In this document: piece after piece, positions 7,513 to 16,676 of the stretch
Numbering within the stretch: position 1 is the stretch's first letter
Layout of the letters: each line of letters opens with the position of its first letter
Assembly: GCA_963665975.1 (NCBI GenBank)
Contig: OY762508.1
Coordinates: forward strand, 3,658,001-3,722,000
Direction: 5' to 3'
DNA from: G963665975 sp963665975
GTDB lineage: Bacteria > Bacteroidota > Rhodothermia > Rhodothermales > Bin80
DNA length: 64,000 bases
Position numbers and translations under genes: made by a program
Notes under the pieces: generated by a model
What the model was told of the DNA's origin: nothing
What the model saw: the letters and a program-made list of their open reading frames with translations, nothing else
Databases searched by the model: none

Positions 7513-8676
7513 ATGAGCGGCCATGGACGAGTATTGGTAGCTATGAGCGGTGGGGTGGATTCCTCGACCGCTGCCGTGCTTCTACGGGAGAAGGGCTTTG
7601 ATGTCGTAGGACTCACGATGAAGACGTGGGACTACACGTCCAGTGGTCGACCGACTGGCAAGGAGGTTGGCTGCTGCTCGCTGGAATCGATGAATGATGC
7701 GCGAGCCGTGGCGCTGAAATACGGATTTGCACATTTCATTGTGGACATCCGAGAGGAGTTTGGGGATTGGGTCATCAAGCGATTCACCGAAGAGTATCTG
7801 GCAGGCCGTACGCCGAATCCATGTGTGCTGTGCAACACGCACATCAAGTGGGACGCGCTGCTCCGCCGCGCGGACGATCTGGGCTGTGAGTTTATTGCTA
7901 CGGGGCACTATGCGCGTGTGCGCTATGACGACGAGGTGGGCCGCTACGTACTGTCCAGAGGCAAGGATCGCAACAAGGATCAAAGCTATGCCCTCTGGGG
8001 ATTGCCACAGGAGCACCTCGCTCGTACGCTTTTTCCGCTGGGCACGTACACTAAGCCTGCGATTCGGCGGCTAGCGGCGGATTTTGGACTCTCGCGCGTC
8101 GCTAACAAGCCGGATTCGTACGAAATCTGCTTTATTCCGGATAACGACTATCGGCGCTTCCTGAATGACCGCGTGGAGACTTTGGCCGACACGGTCAAGG
8201 GAGGCCGGTTTGTGCTGCAAGACGGCACGCCGGTTGGCACGCATCCTGGGTATCCGTATTTCACGATTGGCCAACGGCGCGGTCTGGGACTCTCCCTCGG
8301 CTATCCCGTGTACGTAACAGCGATCGATCCGGAAACCAATACCATAACGGTGGGGTCACGGGATGCGCTGCTTAAGGCAACGCTGGTAGCTCGTAAGATC
8401 AATATGGGCAAGGCACAGAACCTGCATCAGGAACGGCCGGCGATCGGTCAGATTCGGTACAAGGATCCTGGTGCTCCGTGCCTTGTTGCGCAGACAGGGC
8501 CCGACGAAGTCACCGTTGGATTTACCGAGCCGCGAAGGGCGATTACGCCGGGGCAGTCCGTAGTGCTATATGACGGTGATGACGTGCTCGCTGGCGGCTG
8601 GATTCATACAGTCGCGCAACCCGAGGCGTCCCTGGACTTACCGGTGCTTGCGTTGGAAGACATCGGCATGGTGTAG
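7513..8676 (+). CDS. mnmA: tRNA-specific 2-thiouridylase MnmA
   Basis: ATP-dependent enzyme that places sulfur at C2 of wobble uridine 34 in tRNA for Lys, Glu and Gln. The PP-loop SGGVDSS is at 12-18, the catalytic cysteine at 104 in NPCVLCN, and the persulfide-forming cysteine at 206 in YEICFIPD. Also visible are KWDALL, GHYAR and the GQRRGLGLS stretch. I place the start at the ATG at 7513 (MSGHGRVLVAMSGG), which fits homologues. A further in-frame ATG at 7477 adds twelve hydrophobic residues that look non-native. The product is about 387 residues, slightly longer than the typical 360-370. Confidence 0.96.
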   Translation: MSGHGRVLVAMSGGVDSSTAAVLLREKGFDVVGLTMKTWDYTSSGRPTGKEVGCCSLESMNDARAVALKYGFAHFIVDIREEFGDWVIKRFTEEYLAGRTPNPCVLCNTHIKWDALLRRADDLGCEFIATGHYARVRYDDEVGRYVLSRGKDRNKDQSYALWGLPQEHLARTLFPLGTYTKPAIRRLAADFGLSRVANKPDSYEICFIPDNDYRRFLNDRVETLADTVKGGRFVLQDGTPVGTHPGYPYFTIGQRRGLGLSLGYPVYVTAIDPETNTITVGSRDALLKATLVARKINMGKAQNLHQERPAIGQIRYKDPGAPCLVAQTGPDEVTVGFTEPRRAITPGQSVVLYDGDDVLAGGWIHTVAQPEASLDLPVLALEDIGMV

Positions 8677-8691
8677 CGCGCGGGTGCTCCA

Positions 8692-9009
8692 ATGCTTCGT
8701 TACGTACCCATCATATTTTTCTGCTGCGTGAGCATGGGATGTTCAACAAGTCCACTTACACAGGATGATACCCCACAAGACACGGTTCGCGGTGCGGGGA
8801 CGATACGGCACCTCGATCTGGAGGGTGGATTCTACGGCATTGTTGCCGATGGTGGGGCGCGCTATGACCCCGGGAGGCTGGATGAGGAGTTGCAGCAGGA
8901 TGGTCTGCGCGTGCGCTTTGAGGTGAAGATTCGCACTGGTGTGATGTCTCTGCGGATGTGGGGGACACCTGTGACAATCTTGGCGATCACTCCCTTGGCA
9001 GGGGAGTAG
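8692..9009 (+). CDS. Small lipoprotein of unknown function
   Basis: A 105-residue protein with a lipoprotein signal sequence: hydrophobic stretch and lipobox SMGC, acylated Cys at residue 17. The mature part has a compact beta-rich domain (IRHLDLEGGFYGIVADGGARYDP) that looks like a small secreted fold found in bacterial lipoproteins dealing with dietary or cellular ions, but I cannot name the family. It follows mnmA by 15 bases, likely in the same transcript, and ends 3 bases before the convergent response-regulator gene. Confidence 0.7.
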   Translation: MLRYVPIIFFCCVSMGCSTSPLTQDDTPQDTVRGAGTIRHLDLEGGFYGIVADGGARYDPGRLDEELQQDGLRVRFEVKIRTGVMSLRMWGTPVTILAITPLAGE

Positions 9010-9012
9010 CGT

Positions 9013-9726
9013 TTACGATTCTGGCAGCGGGTCGCGCGAAAAACGGTATCCTTTTCCGTAGATAGTTTCGATAAATACGGGCCGCGCTGGGTCGTTTTCA
9101 AGCTTCCTGCGAAGCGAGGCGATGTGGCGGTCAACGGTTCGGGTGACGACCGTCTGTGGAAGTGCCCAAACGTCTCGCAGGAGCTCTTTTCGAAGAACGA
9201 TGTCACCTTCGTGTGCCAGAAGGTAGCGCAGTATGTCCAGCTCCAGTGAAGTGAATCGAAATGTGCTGCCGTTGCGGTGGCCCTCCTGTGTCGCAAAGTT
9301 GATGATCGATTGCCCAATTGTAACGATACGGTCGGAGGGCGTTTCCCCGGCTGTGGGCAAGGTGGCATGAATGCAATGGACCAGCTCCTCCATGCTGAAT
9401 GGGTGGGCGGTGTCGGCTGGATTCTGGTCAGACGGACGACCACTGAGGCTCTGCCCCATCGTCACCATGAACAGCACCCGCGCATCGGGTGCTGCCGCAC
9501 ACAGCGCGTCGAGCGCGGGAGCATCCCCCTCACGATCCGGTGATATGGAGACAAGGATAACATCGGGACCTGGATCTGCACGCGCGAATTCGGTGGCCTG
9601 CGCAACATCGTTGGCCACCCGAACCGCAATGGATTGCCGACGCAGGTAATCACGCAACTGCGAGGCATTATGCACATTTTCTTCGACGACCAGCACGTTG
9701 GGCCACCGGTCAGATCGGTGAAGCAT
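9013..9726 (-). CDS. OmpR-type response regulator with degenerate receiver
   Basis: A 237-residue protein with an N-terminal receiver fold (about 8-125) and a C-terminal OmpR/PhoB winged-helix DNA-binding domain (about 140-232, with FTSLELDILRYLLAHEGDIV and VDRHIASLRRKL). The receiver lacks its phosphorylation chemistry. The usual acidic pair reads VEEN, the phospho-acceptor Asp (PDxxLLD) is Ser60 in PDVILVSIS, and the conserved Lys before PF is His. It should act without phosphorylation, or be controlled by ligand or partner binding. No histidine kinase is adjacent. The DNA-binding half ends with GKGYRF, typical of the family. Confidence 0.9.
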   Translation of the reverse strand: MLHRSDRWPNVLVVEENVHNASQLRDYLRRQSIAVRVANDVAQATEFARADPGPDVILVSISPDREGDAPALDALCAAAPDARVLFMVTMGQSLSGRPSDQNPADTAHPFSMEELVHCIHATLPTAGETPSDRIVTIGQSIINFATQEGHRNGSTFRFTSLELDILRYLLAHEGDIVLRKELLRDVWALPQTVVTRTVDRHIASLRRKLENDPARPVFIETIYGKGYRFSRDPLPES

Positions 9727-9932
9727 GCGTCTTTTGTAAGGTAAACGATTCGCCGGTGATCAGTCGTGCAGTGGCAAGGACAGCCTGCGTACACCAAGTA
9801 TTGGTTCAGTACCAGGAGGATGCTACAAACCGTCCTTTGGCTTGATCGGTGAGGCTGCCCGGGTCAAGAGTCTGGTCACCGAGTCAAAAAGATAGTGCTG
9901 CTTGGCACAGTGCGCAACGGAAACCGCTCGCC

Positions 9933-10919
9933 CTACAGCCTCGCTTGCAGGCCCCAATCGTGGGCTTCAGCAAGATCCGCAAGGCGGCTGGCGACAACCA
10001 GGTCCTGCACGGCATTGCCGACCGATTTGAAGAAGGTGATTTCGGTATCCGACGTGCGTCCGGGGCGTTGGCCGGCGACAACCTCACCGAGCTCACCGTG
10101 GATATGGTCCTCCGTTATAATACCTTCGCGGATGGGAAGGATAATGTCACCCGCCTCTTCCAGACAGGCTTCTCGCTGATCCACCACGACAACAGAGGTG
10201 CGAACGGTGTCGGCGGGAATTTCGGTCATGTCCGGCCGATAGGATCCAACGCCGTTGATATGGCACCCGGTTTTGACATCCCGATGGGCAAAGACAGGTG
10301 ATAGCGAGGTTGTGGCTGTACAAATGATGTCGCACTCGCGCAGCTGCGGGGCGCTGGTTGCAACGCGGACGTCGATACCCAAGCGTTCGGTCATTTCGTG
10401 TGCGAAGGCTTGCGCGCGGCCCTGTCTGCGTCCAAACACGTATGCCGTATGGATCGATCGAACGGCGCAAACGGCTTCCAGCTGCGTGCGCGCCTGTACT
10501 CCCGCACCGAAAATCGCGACCACCGTTGCATCTTGGCGCGCCAGCACGTCTGTTGCGAGACCGGCACCTGCTCCAGTGCGCAGCGCAGTCAGTGCTTCGC
10601 CGTCTATGATCGCTAGTGGCGCTCCGGTCGTTGCATCGCTGACCAACACAAGCGCATGGATAAAGGGGAGGCCGCGCGCGTCATTGTTGGGGTGTACAAT
10701 GACGGCTTTGAGGCACGTTCTACCGTGCGAGGGTGAGTAAACGGGCATGAAGAGCGCCCGTCCGTCGTCGTGCTCGGTCAGCGGTACACTCGTGCGCACG
10801 GGCGCGTTGACACGGCCCTCGGAAAGAAGCACGAAAGCGTCGCGCATGAGCGCAATGGCCTCCGTCATGCCCAAACCTGCTCTGACCACTTCACGAGAAA
10901 GAATTCGGATATCCGGCAT
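9933..10919 (-). CDS. Ornithine cyclodeaminase/mu-crystallin family reductase, likely delta1-pyrroline-2-carboxylate reductase
   Basis: A 328-residue NAD(P)-binding protein of the OCD/mu-crystallin fold, with FMPVYSPSHGRTCLKAVIV, the ALTALRTGAGAGLA motif and the dinucleotide loop IFGAGVQA near residue 140. The frame extends upstream, but the ATG at 10919 (MPDIRIL) lies five bases after the stop of the dehydratase gene and matches the family N-terminus, so it is chosen. The direct pairing with a trans-3-hydroxyproline dehydratase indicates reduction of delta1-pyrroline-2-carboxylate to L-proline (LhpI-type activity). This is established for such pairs elsewhere and inferred here. Ornithine cyclodeaminase or alanine dehydrogenase activity is the alternative. 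Confidence 0.85.
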   Translation of the reverse strand: MPDIRILSREVVRAGLGMTEAIALMRDAFVLLSEGRVNAPVRTSVPLTEHDDGRALFMPVYSPSHGRTCLKAVIVHPNNDARGLPFIHALVLVSDATTGAPLAIIDGEALTALRTGAGAGLATDVLARQDATVVAIFGAGVQARTQLEAVCAVRSIHTAYVFGRRQGRAQAFAHEMTERLGIDVRVATSAPQLRECDIICTATTSLSPVFAHRDVKTGCHINGVGSYRPDMTEIPADTVRTSVVVVDQREACLEEAGDIILPIREGIITEDHIHGELGEVVAGQRPGRTSDTEITFFKSVGNAVQDLVVASRLADLAEAHDWGLQARL

Positions 10920-10924
10920 GGGTG

Positions 10925-12016
10925 CTACCGTAGTATAAAACCAGTAGTAAGTGGATCGTTGGGATCCAGGCAGAACGTACTGCATCCCGTGATATAGGCG
11001 CGGCCTTCGACTTCGGGGATAATAGCGTCAAAGGGTCCGAAGGGTACGGTCTCGGCGACATGTACTGTAAATCGACTACCAATAATGCTCTCAATGATTA
11101 GCGATTCGCCTTTTGTGACTTCGCCACGCGCATAGTGCAGCGCCGCACGGCCACTGACACCCGTGCCAGTAGGACTTCGGTCTACCTCGCCCTCAGCAAA
11201 CACGCAAACATTGCGACTGTGGGCATCAGGAGCTTCCGGTGCGCCAATAAAAATGGTGCCATACAGGAAGCCGAGATCTTTCTCGACGGGATGCGTGATA
11301 TTCGCCTGTTCCATTACGGCTTGCTTAATGGCTTTCCCATGCTTGATAAGCTCGCCATAGTCCTCAGGCGTACAAGTCAGTCCGACGTCGGAAGCCTGGA
11401 CATACGCATAGAATGCGCCGCCAAAGGCGATGTCGTACCGGAGTGTGCCCAGTCCCGGTACCTCTGCGAATTGGTCGAGAGCATAGGCGAATGACGGCAC
11501 GTTGCGAAACCGGACACGATGGACGTGTCCATCGATGACATCCGCGTAGGCCACCACGAGTCCGGCGGGCGTATCGATCGCAACTTGTGTTGTGGGCGAT
11601 TGCCTGGGCAGTAGTCCTGTTTCCAGGACAACCTTTGTGACGGCAATAATTCCGTGACCGCACATTGTGCTGTAGCCTTCATTGTGCATGAACAGAACGC
11701 CAAAATCCGCACCGGAAGTAACCGGCGGCGTGACCAGGCAGCCATACATATCGGCGTGACCTCGAGGCTCCCACATCAGAGCCGTGCGCAAGGCGTCGTG
11801 GAAGTGTTTGGCTTCGCGCCGTCGCTCCAGAATCGTAGAGCCATGGAGTGCGGGATAACCACTAACGATTACGCGTAGTGGTTCTCCCTCTGTATGGGCG
11901 TCTATCACACGGATGACAGGCCAGTTCGGCGGCGGACTCCATGCGGTCATTACTTCTGCCGCGTGATTCATAGATTGCAGGTTAGCTGAATCGCTATGAT
12001 TGCCTGTGTTGTCCAT
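10925..12016 (-). CDS. trans-3-hydroxy-L-proline dehydratase (proline racemase family)
   Basis: A 363-residue member of the proline racemase/4-hydroxyproline epimerase fold. The first catalytic Cys is present at 119 in MCGHG. The second site, SPCGTG in racemases and epimerases, reads SPTGTG, with Thr283 replacing the Cys. The Cys/Thr pair is the known signature of trans-3-hydroxy-L-proline dehydratases, which yield pyrroline-2-carboxylate. HTEGEPLRVI near the N-terminus is also typical. The first 25-30 residues are not conserved in the family, so translation may begin at Met16 or Met23. It forms an operon with the downstream reductase, allowing conversion of collagen-type 3-hydroxyproline to proline. 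Confidence 0.9.
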   Translation of the reverse strand: MDNTGNHSDSANLQSMNHAAEVMTAWSPPPNWPVIRVIDAHTEGEPLRVIVSGYPALHGSTILERRREAKHFHDALRTALMWEPRGHADMYGCLVTPPVTSGADFGVLFMHNEGYSTMCGHGIIAVTKVVLETGLLPRQSPTTQVAIDTPAGLVVAYADVIDGHVHRVRFRNVPSFAYALDQFAEVPGLGTLRYDIAFGGAFYAYVQASDVGLTCTPEDYGELIKHGKAIKQAVMEQANITHPVEKDLGFLYGTIFIGAPEAPDAHSRNVCVFAEGEVDRSPTGTGVSGRAALHYARGEVTKGESLIIESIIGSRFTVHVAETVPFGPFDAIIPEVEGRAYITGCSTFCLDPNDPLTTGFILR

Positions 12017-12062
12017 AGATCACATGCCAGTGTCTCTACTGGCGTAAATCGTCACCCATGCC

Positions 12063-14240
12063 ATGTCTTACCTACGCACCATCTTGTGGACAGCCATGTT
12101 ACTGCTACTCGTCGTCCCCGCGACGCTTAGCCAGCCTGTCGATTTTGCCAGCAGGCCACAGCGGGCAGAAAGACATCGCTCGTACGACGCATTACATTAC
12201 AGGGTCCACCTGGTATTCGACGAGGCCACCAAGTCGTTTAAGGGCACCAACACGATCACGCTCACACCGCTGGAGGACGGGCTGACACGTGCGGTATTGG
12301 ACGCGGAGACGTTTACCGTTGATAGTATCGTCACCGGTGTGTCTGGTCCGGCCCTCAAATTCGAACAGCCGCCGCATGCACTCATAGTGGAGTTTCCGGC
12401 GTCTTATGGGCCGGGAGACACGCTGACTTTTACGGTTTCCTACCATGCCGACAATGTAGACATAGAGTCCGAGAAGTTCGGTGTCAGCGCATCGTATGAC
12501 TTGGGAATTGATTTCAAAGACGAAACGGAAAACAATCCGCAGCTCATAAACACGCTGTCGTTTCCGCGCGGGGCGCGCCACTGGATGCCATGCTACGACC
12601 ATCCTAACGATCGCGCGTCCAATGAAACACTGCTCACGGTGCGTGCTGGATACAAGGCACTCTCCAACGGTAGATTGGTGTCTGTAACCGAAGAAGAGGA
12701 CGGCATGACAACCTGGCACTGGCGCCAGGAGTTGCCGCATCCTACGTACCTGTACGTGGCGGTTGCTGGTCCTTATATCGTGTTGGAGGACTCTCTCGGA
12801 TCCATTCCCGTCAACTATTGGGTATATCCGAAAGACGTGGACAATGCGATGCGATCATTTGCGCGCACTCCAGAAATAATGGCATTCCTGGAGACGGTCT
12901 ACGACACGAAATACCCATGGGTCAAGTACGACCAGATTACGATTCCCGGTATCGGCGGAGGTGCTGAGAGCACGACGGCGACCGTTCTTGGCGAATCCAC
13001 CATACATGATGCCGCAGCCGAGCAGGATTTTCCCAGTGATTGGCTTGTGGCGCACGAAGCGGCTCACCAGTGGTGGGGTAATCTGGTATCCTATCGGGAT
13101 TGGCCTGAGACATGGATTAGCGAGAGCTTCGCCACCTACAGCGAATACCTGTGGGCTCGGCATGCGCACGGCGACGACGAGGGCGCTTTCAATCTGCTGC
13201 GCAAGAAAGAGAGTTACCTCAACGAGGCGCATACCAGGTACATGCGCCCGATCGTGTTCGACCGGTGGGAATATCCTAACGACAACTTCGACCGGCATAC
13301 CTACCAGAAGGGAGCCGTTGTGCTGGGCATGCTGCGCATGGTAATGGGTGAGGAACCCTTTCTGCGCGCCATCGCGCACTTCCTGCAGAAGCACGCTTTT
13401 CAGCCGGTTACCACGCGTGAATTGATGACAGCGATCACAGAGGAGACGGGACAGAATCTGGACTGGTTCTTTGACCAGTGGATCTTTAGCCCTGGTCATC
13501 CACAGCTTACGGTTACCAAGAGGTGGGACGGTGCGGCCAGCCAGTTGCGTCTGTCTGTGGAGCAGACCCAGGACACAACGCAGGGGGTGCCAATATTCCG
13601 GCTTCCCATGCGCATCGGAATCGTAACAGAAACCGAGCGCCGGGTTGAATCTGTGGTACTCGAGAAAATTAGGGAGGAGTTCTTGTTCGACTTGCCGGAC
13701 GAGCCGCTTCTGGTACGATTTGACGAAGGCAACCACCTCCTCAAGGAGTGGACATTTGAAAAATCAACGCCAGAGCTACTGTACCAACTACTACGCGATG
13801 ACGCAATCGGCCGCAGCTGGGCGGCTGAAGAGTTGGGGCTCCGTCTAGGCGAGCCTACGGTGACGGATGCTCTCCGACAATGCGGAGAAGAGGATGCCTT
13901 CTGGTATGTCCGGGCGGTGTGTATCGAGCAACTTGTGGGGAATCAGACCTTGATCGCGTTTATGAAAGCACGCAGCACGGACAGTCACTCGAAGGTGCGC
14001 ACGGCAGCTCTGCGCGCATTGGGGCACCTTGCCGACCGAAGCATGGTGGACTTCTTCAAGGAGCGATTCGAAGCCGATGACAGCTACGTGGCGCGTGCGG
14101 AAGCGTTGCGAGGGCTGGGTCTCACCGGTGATCCTGGCGTACGACGGTATCTTGAAACCACGGGCACATTGCGGTCACCACATGACGTGCTACGCACGGC
14201 CGCCGAGTGGGCGCTCGCGGAGCTTTCGGGAGTTGATTAG
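12063..14240 (+). CDS. M1 family zinc aminopeptidase, exported
   Basis: A 725-residue secreted gluzincin with a signal peptide (first ~24 residues). The zinc site is HEAAHQWWGN with H331, E332 and H335, and the third ligand is E354 in WISESFATYSEYLW. The exopeptidase motif, usually GxMEN, is GGGAES at 298-303, which keeps the key Glu. The C-terminal part after about 590 contains HEAT-like helical repeats (VRTAALRALGHL, ARAEALRGLGLTG). It is predicted to trim N-terminal residues from peptides in the periplasm or outside the cell. It is divergent from the hydroxyproline operon, with a 46-base spacer, and ends convergently with the flavoprotein gene. Confidence 0.95.
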   Translation: MSYLRTILWTAMLLLLVVPATLSQPVDFASRPQRAERHRSYDALHYRVHLVFDEATKSFKGTNTITLTPLEDGLTRAVLDAETFTVDSIVTGVSGPALKFEQPPHALIVEFPASYGPGDTLTFTVSYHADNVDIESEKFGVSASYDLGIDFKDETENNPQLINTLSFPRGARHWMPCYDHPNDRASNETLLTVRAGYKALSNGRLVSVTEEEDGMTTWHWRQELPHPTYLYVAVAGPYIVLEDSLGSIPVNYWVYPKDVDNAMRSFARTPEIMAFLETVYDTKYPWVKYDQITIPGIGGGAESTTATVLGESTIHDAAAEQDFPSDWLVAHEAAHQWWGNLVSYRDWPETWISESFATYSEYLWARHAHGDDEGAFNLLRKKESYLNEAHTRYMRPIVFDRWEYPNDNFDRHTYQKGAVVLGMLRMVMGEEPFLRAIAHFLQKHAFQPVTTRELMTAITEETGQNLDWFFDQWIFSPGHPQLTVTKRWDGAASQLRLSVEQTQDTTQGVPIFRLPMRIGIVTETERRVESVVLEKIREEFLFDLPDEPLLVRFDEGNHLLKEWTFEKSTPELLYQLLRDDAIGRSWAAEELGLRLGEPTVTDALRQCGEEDAFWYVRAVCIEQLVGNQTLIAFMKARSTDSHSKVRTAALRALGHLADRSMVDFFKERFEADDSYVARAEALRGLGLTGDPGVRRYLETTGTLRSPHDVLRTAAEWALAELSGVD

Positions 14241-14286
14241 CGGAGAAGCCACGCGTGCGACCATCCAATCACACACGTCGCAGCGC

Positions 14287-15627
14287 CTACCAGACATACG
14301 TATCGAGGAAGGCGTTGCGAAACTTCCCTGTTGGATCCTGCTCGTTGGCCAATGCGCGGAATGCTCCCATTTGCGGATATCGCGCTTCCAGTACGCTGCG
14401 CGGCATCGTAAACAGTTTTCCCCAGTGTGGACGTGGTGCATAGGGGTCGAGTGCTCGCTCGATCTCTGGCAGGAGGACCTGCAGCGCATCCCAGTCCTGT
14501 TCCCAGGTAAAGTGGAAAGCCACGCTCTGGCGCCCGTAGCTGGTGCTAAGCCAGAGGTCATCTGCGGCAACCGTTCGGATTTCCGAGATCATTAACAGGT
14601 CTGTCAGACGATCTCCCATTTCTGTCAGGACCGTTATCACGTTCCGTGCGTGTTCGCGTGGCACGAAGAACTCACTTTGCAATTCCTTGCCGCTACTGGG
14701 AGTAAACTCCATCCTGAAGTGCGGCAGGCGCGCAAACCACGGCCCCGGTATCCCCATCTGCTCGGTACAATGCATCGCGGACAGCGCCAGAATAGGGTGC
14801 ACGTTGCGGTCGGCCAGACTAGCACCGAAGAGTTCCGGCTCGACCTCCAGGCTCCCAGGCGGCATTTTTGACTTGACCCAGACCTGCGTAGTAGCATCGG
14901 TGCGCCAGTCGGTGAACAGGCTTACGCTGTAGCCGCTAGCAACGATGTCGTCAAAGTGGTCGTGCATTGCGGCCAATGGAAGCCCGAGATAGACATGTTG
15001 GACCATGTCATAGGTTGGCTCAATCTGCAGGGTCACTTTCGTCACTAGCCCGAGTCCGCCGAGCGCAACGACCGCCCCTGCAAACGTTTCGCCATCTGCA
15101 TCGTGCGAGAGTGTGACCAGGTCGCCGTCCGCGTTGATGTATTCGATCGCGGTTACCGCCGTCGCCAGATTGCCATTTGCGACACCAGACCCATGGGTGG
15201 CGGTCGAGCATGCTCCTGCTATCGAAATATGTGGCAGCGATGCCAGATTGTGCAGCGCATAGCCCTGTTCGTGCAAGATTGGGCACAGATCACCGTAGCG
15301 CATACCGCTGTTGACGGTTACGGTGTTGGTTGTGGGATCAAGGTCCAGGACCGTATTCAAGCGCTCCAGGGATATTTGACTTATCCGACTGTCGGCGACG
15401 GCGCTGAAGGAGTGCCGTGATCCCAAGGGTCGAATCTTGCGGCTTTGACGAATGATGTCCTGTGCTTCCGGCACCGTTTCAGGCACGTGCAATCGGTCCG
15501 TACTATAGGTCAGATTGCCGGCCCAATTCGTTCGTGGCGTATCCTGCGGCCTGCAGGACCTCAGTGGGACCAACAGTCCACCTGCGAGCAGCGCAGAGGA
15601 TGTTTTCAGGAAAGTTCTCTTGTCCAT
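14287..15627 (-). CDS. FAD-linked oxidase of the alditol oxidase/D-arabinono-1,4-lactone oxidase family
   Basis: A 446-residue flavoprotein with a PCMH-type FAD domain in the first half and an ALO-type C-terminal domain ending RYPQMGAFRALANEQDPTGKFRNAFL. GSRHSFS places His72 where alditol and xylitol oxidases bind FAD covalently. Other FAD contacts are LASLPHISIAGACSTATHGSG and GGLGLVTKVTLQ. The N-terminus MDKRTFLKTSSALLAGGLLVP resembles a Tat-type export signal but has only one arginine, so export is likely but the route is uncertain. The expected reaction is oxidation of sugar alcohols with O2 to give H2O2. No matching sugar transporter is adjacent. A dehydrogenase acting on aldonolactones is the alternative. 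Confidence 0.88.
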   Translation of the reverse strand: MDKRTFLKTSSALLAGGLLVPLRSCRPQDTPRTNWAGNLTYSTDRLHVPETVPEAQDIIRQSRKIRPLGSRHSFSAVADSRISQISLERLNTVLDLDPTTNTVTVNSGMRYGDLCPILHEQGYALHNLASLPHISIAGACSTATHGSGVANGNLATAVTAIEYINADGDLVTLSHDADGETFAGAVVALGGLGLVTKVTLQIEPTYDMVQHVYLGLPLAAMHDHFDDIVASGYSVSLFTDWRTDATTQVWVKSKMPPGSLEVEPELFGASLADRNVHPILALSAMHCTEQMGIPGPWFARLPHFRMEFTPSSGKELQSEFFVPREHARNVITVLTEMGDRLTDLLMISEIRTVAADDLWLSTSYGRQSVAFHFTWEQDWDALQVLLPEIERALDPYAPRPHWGKLFTMPRSVLEARYPQMGAFRALANEQDPTGKFRNAFLDTYVW

Positions 15628-15770
15628 GATGACTGAAGATTACCGTGCATTTGCAGCAGAATCATAATACTCTCTCTTCCAGTACCATGCAACGGATTGC
15701 ACCCGAGCAGCGGTAACACACTTGTGACCGATGGACTGCGAGGTATCTCCAAACATGCCCCTTCCACAAC

Positions 15771-15803
15771 AAAAAACGCCCTGCAGTCATGCCACAGGGC
15801 GCT
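15771..15803 (-). terminator. Rho-independent terminator for tRNA-Thr
   Basis: On the minus strand the tRNA is followed by CGCCCTG, an 11-base loop and CAGGGCG, then a run of six T. The seven-pair GC-rich stem plus T tract is a canonical intrinsic terminator, starting about 10 bases after the tRNA 3' end. Confidence 0.8.
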
Positions 15804-15811
15804 CTGAGAGG

Positions 15812-15884
15812 AGCCAATGAGCGGACTCGAACCGCTGACCTGCTCATTACGAGTGAGCTGCTCTACCAGCTGAGCTACATTGGC
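15812..15884 (-). tRNA. tRNA-Thr (anticodon CGT)
   Basis: A full cloverleaf reads on the minus strand. It has acceptor GCCAATG/CATTGGC, D arm GCTCAGCTGGTAGAGC, anticodon stem GCTCA/TGAGC with seven-base loop CTCGTAA (anticodon CGT, reading ACG), variable loop, and T arm AGCGG/CCGCT with TTCGAGT. The discriminator base is T and CCA is not encoded, so it must be added after transcription. Confidence 0.95.
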
Positions 15885-15944
15885 TTGTTTCGCAACAAAA
15901 TTACATGCGTCAGCACAAAGAATGATCCAGAATTCTGATACGAA

Positions 15945-16676
15945 GTGATCGCTCTACGCAACGTCTCTAAGGTTTATGCGCAGAGCGTGGCGCTTCATCC
16001 AACCGACCTGACGATCCAGCAGGAATCGACCACTGTGCTCATCGGTCCGAGTGGCTGTGGCAAGTCTACACTTCTTCGCCTCATGGTCGGGCTGCTCAAG
16101 CCCTCAACCGGCAGTATCGTCTTCGACCAGCAGGATCTCAATGACCAGGACATCCGTGCGGTGCGGAGGCGTATAGGCTACGTAATCCAGGACGGGGGCC
16201 TGTTTCCGCATCTCACCGCTTGGGACAACGTTACTCTTATGGCCCGGCACCTGAAATTCGACCGCGCCTGGATTGACCACAGAGTGGAGGTCCTGAGAAC
16301 GCTTACGGCGCTGCCGGAGGCCTGCCTCGCGCGTTATCCGGCGCGGCTCTCAGGTGGCGAGCGCCAGCGCGTGTCACTGATGCGAGCGCTGTTATTGGAT
16401 CCGGATTTGCTCCTGTTCGACGAACCGCTGGGTGCGTTGGACCCAATGATCCGGTTTGGTCTCCAAAATGATCTCAAGGCCATTTTCGGCGAACTGAAGA
16501 AGACTGTCGTGCTCGTTACACATGACATGGCGGAGGCCGCCTTCTTCGGCGTTGTTATTGTCCTGATGCGCAGCGGGCGCGTCGTGCAACAAGGCACGCT
16601 GGATGATCTGCTGGGGAGTCCGGCTGAGCCGTTCGTTGGGGAGTTTATTCGCGCGCAGCGGGGGATCGCGGTATAA
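15945..16676 (+). CDS. Osmoprotectant ABC transporter ATP-binding protein
   Basis: A 243-residue ATPase of the OpuA/ProV/OsmV type, energising uptake of betaine-like solutes. Walker A GPSGCGKST is at 34-42, the Q loop at YVIQDGGLFPH, signature LSGGERQRVS near 135, Walker B LLLFDEPLGALD near 155 and the switch His in VTHDMAEA. The start is GTG. It lacks the C-terminal CBS domains of some OpuA/ProV proteins. The gene it should be coupled to, the binding-protein/permease fusion, is directly downstream only as a decayed fragment. The intact copy starts at 21512, preceded by a truncated copy of the last ~36 codons of this ATPase. Confidence 0.93.
   Translation: MIALRNVSKVYAQSVALHPTDLTIQQESTTVLIGPSGCGKSTLLRLMVGLLKPSTGSIVFDQQDLNDQDIRAVRRRIGYVIQDGGLFPHLTAWDNVTLMARHLKFDRAWIDHRVEVLRTLTALPEACLARYPARLSGGERQRVSLMRALLLDPDLLLFDEPLGALDPMIRFGLQNDLKAIFGELKKTVVLVTHDMAEAAFFGVVIVLMRSGRVVQQGTLDDLLGSPAEPFVGEFIRAQRGIAV

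Noticed and set aside
12855..13736. 293-codon minus-strand frame inside the M1 aminopeptidase gene
   Set aside because: It overlaps the zinc-site coding region on the opposite strand and shows no domain; treated as a shadow of the peptidase gene.
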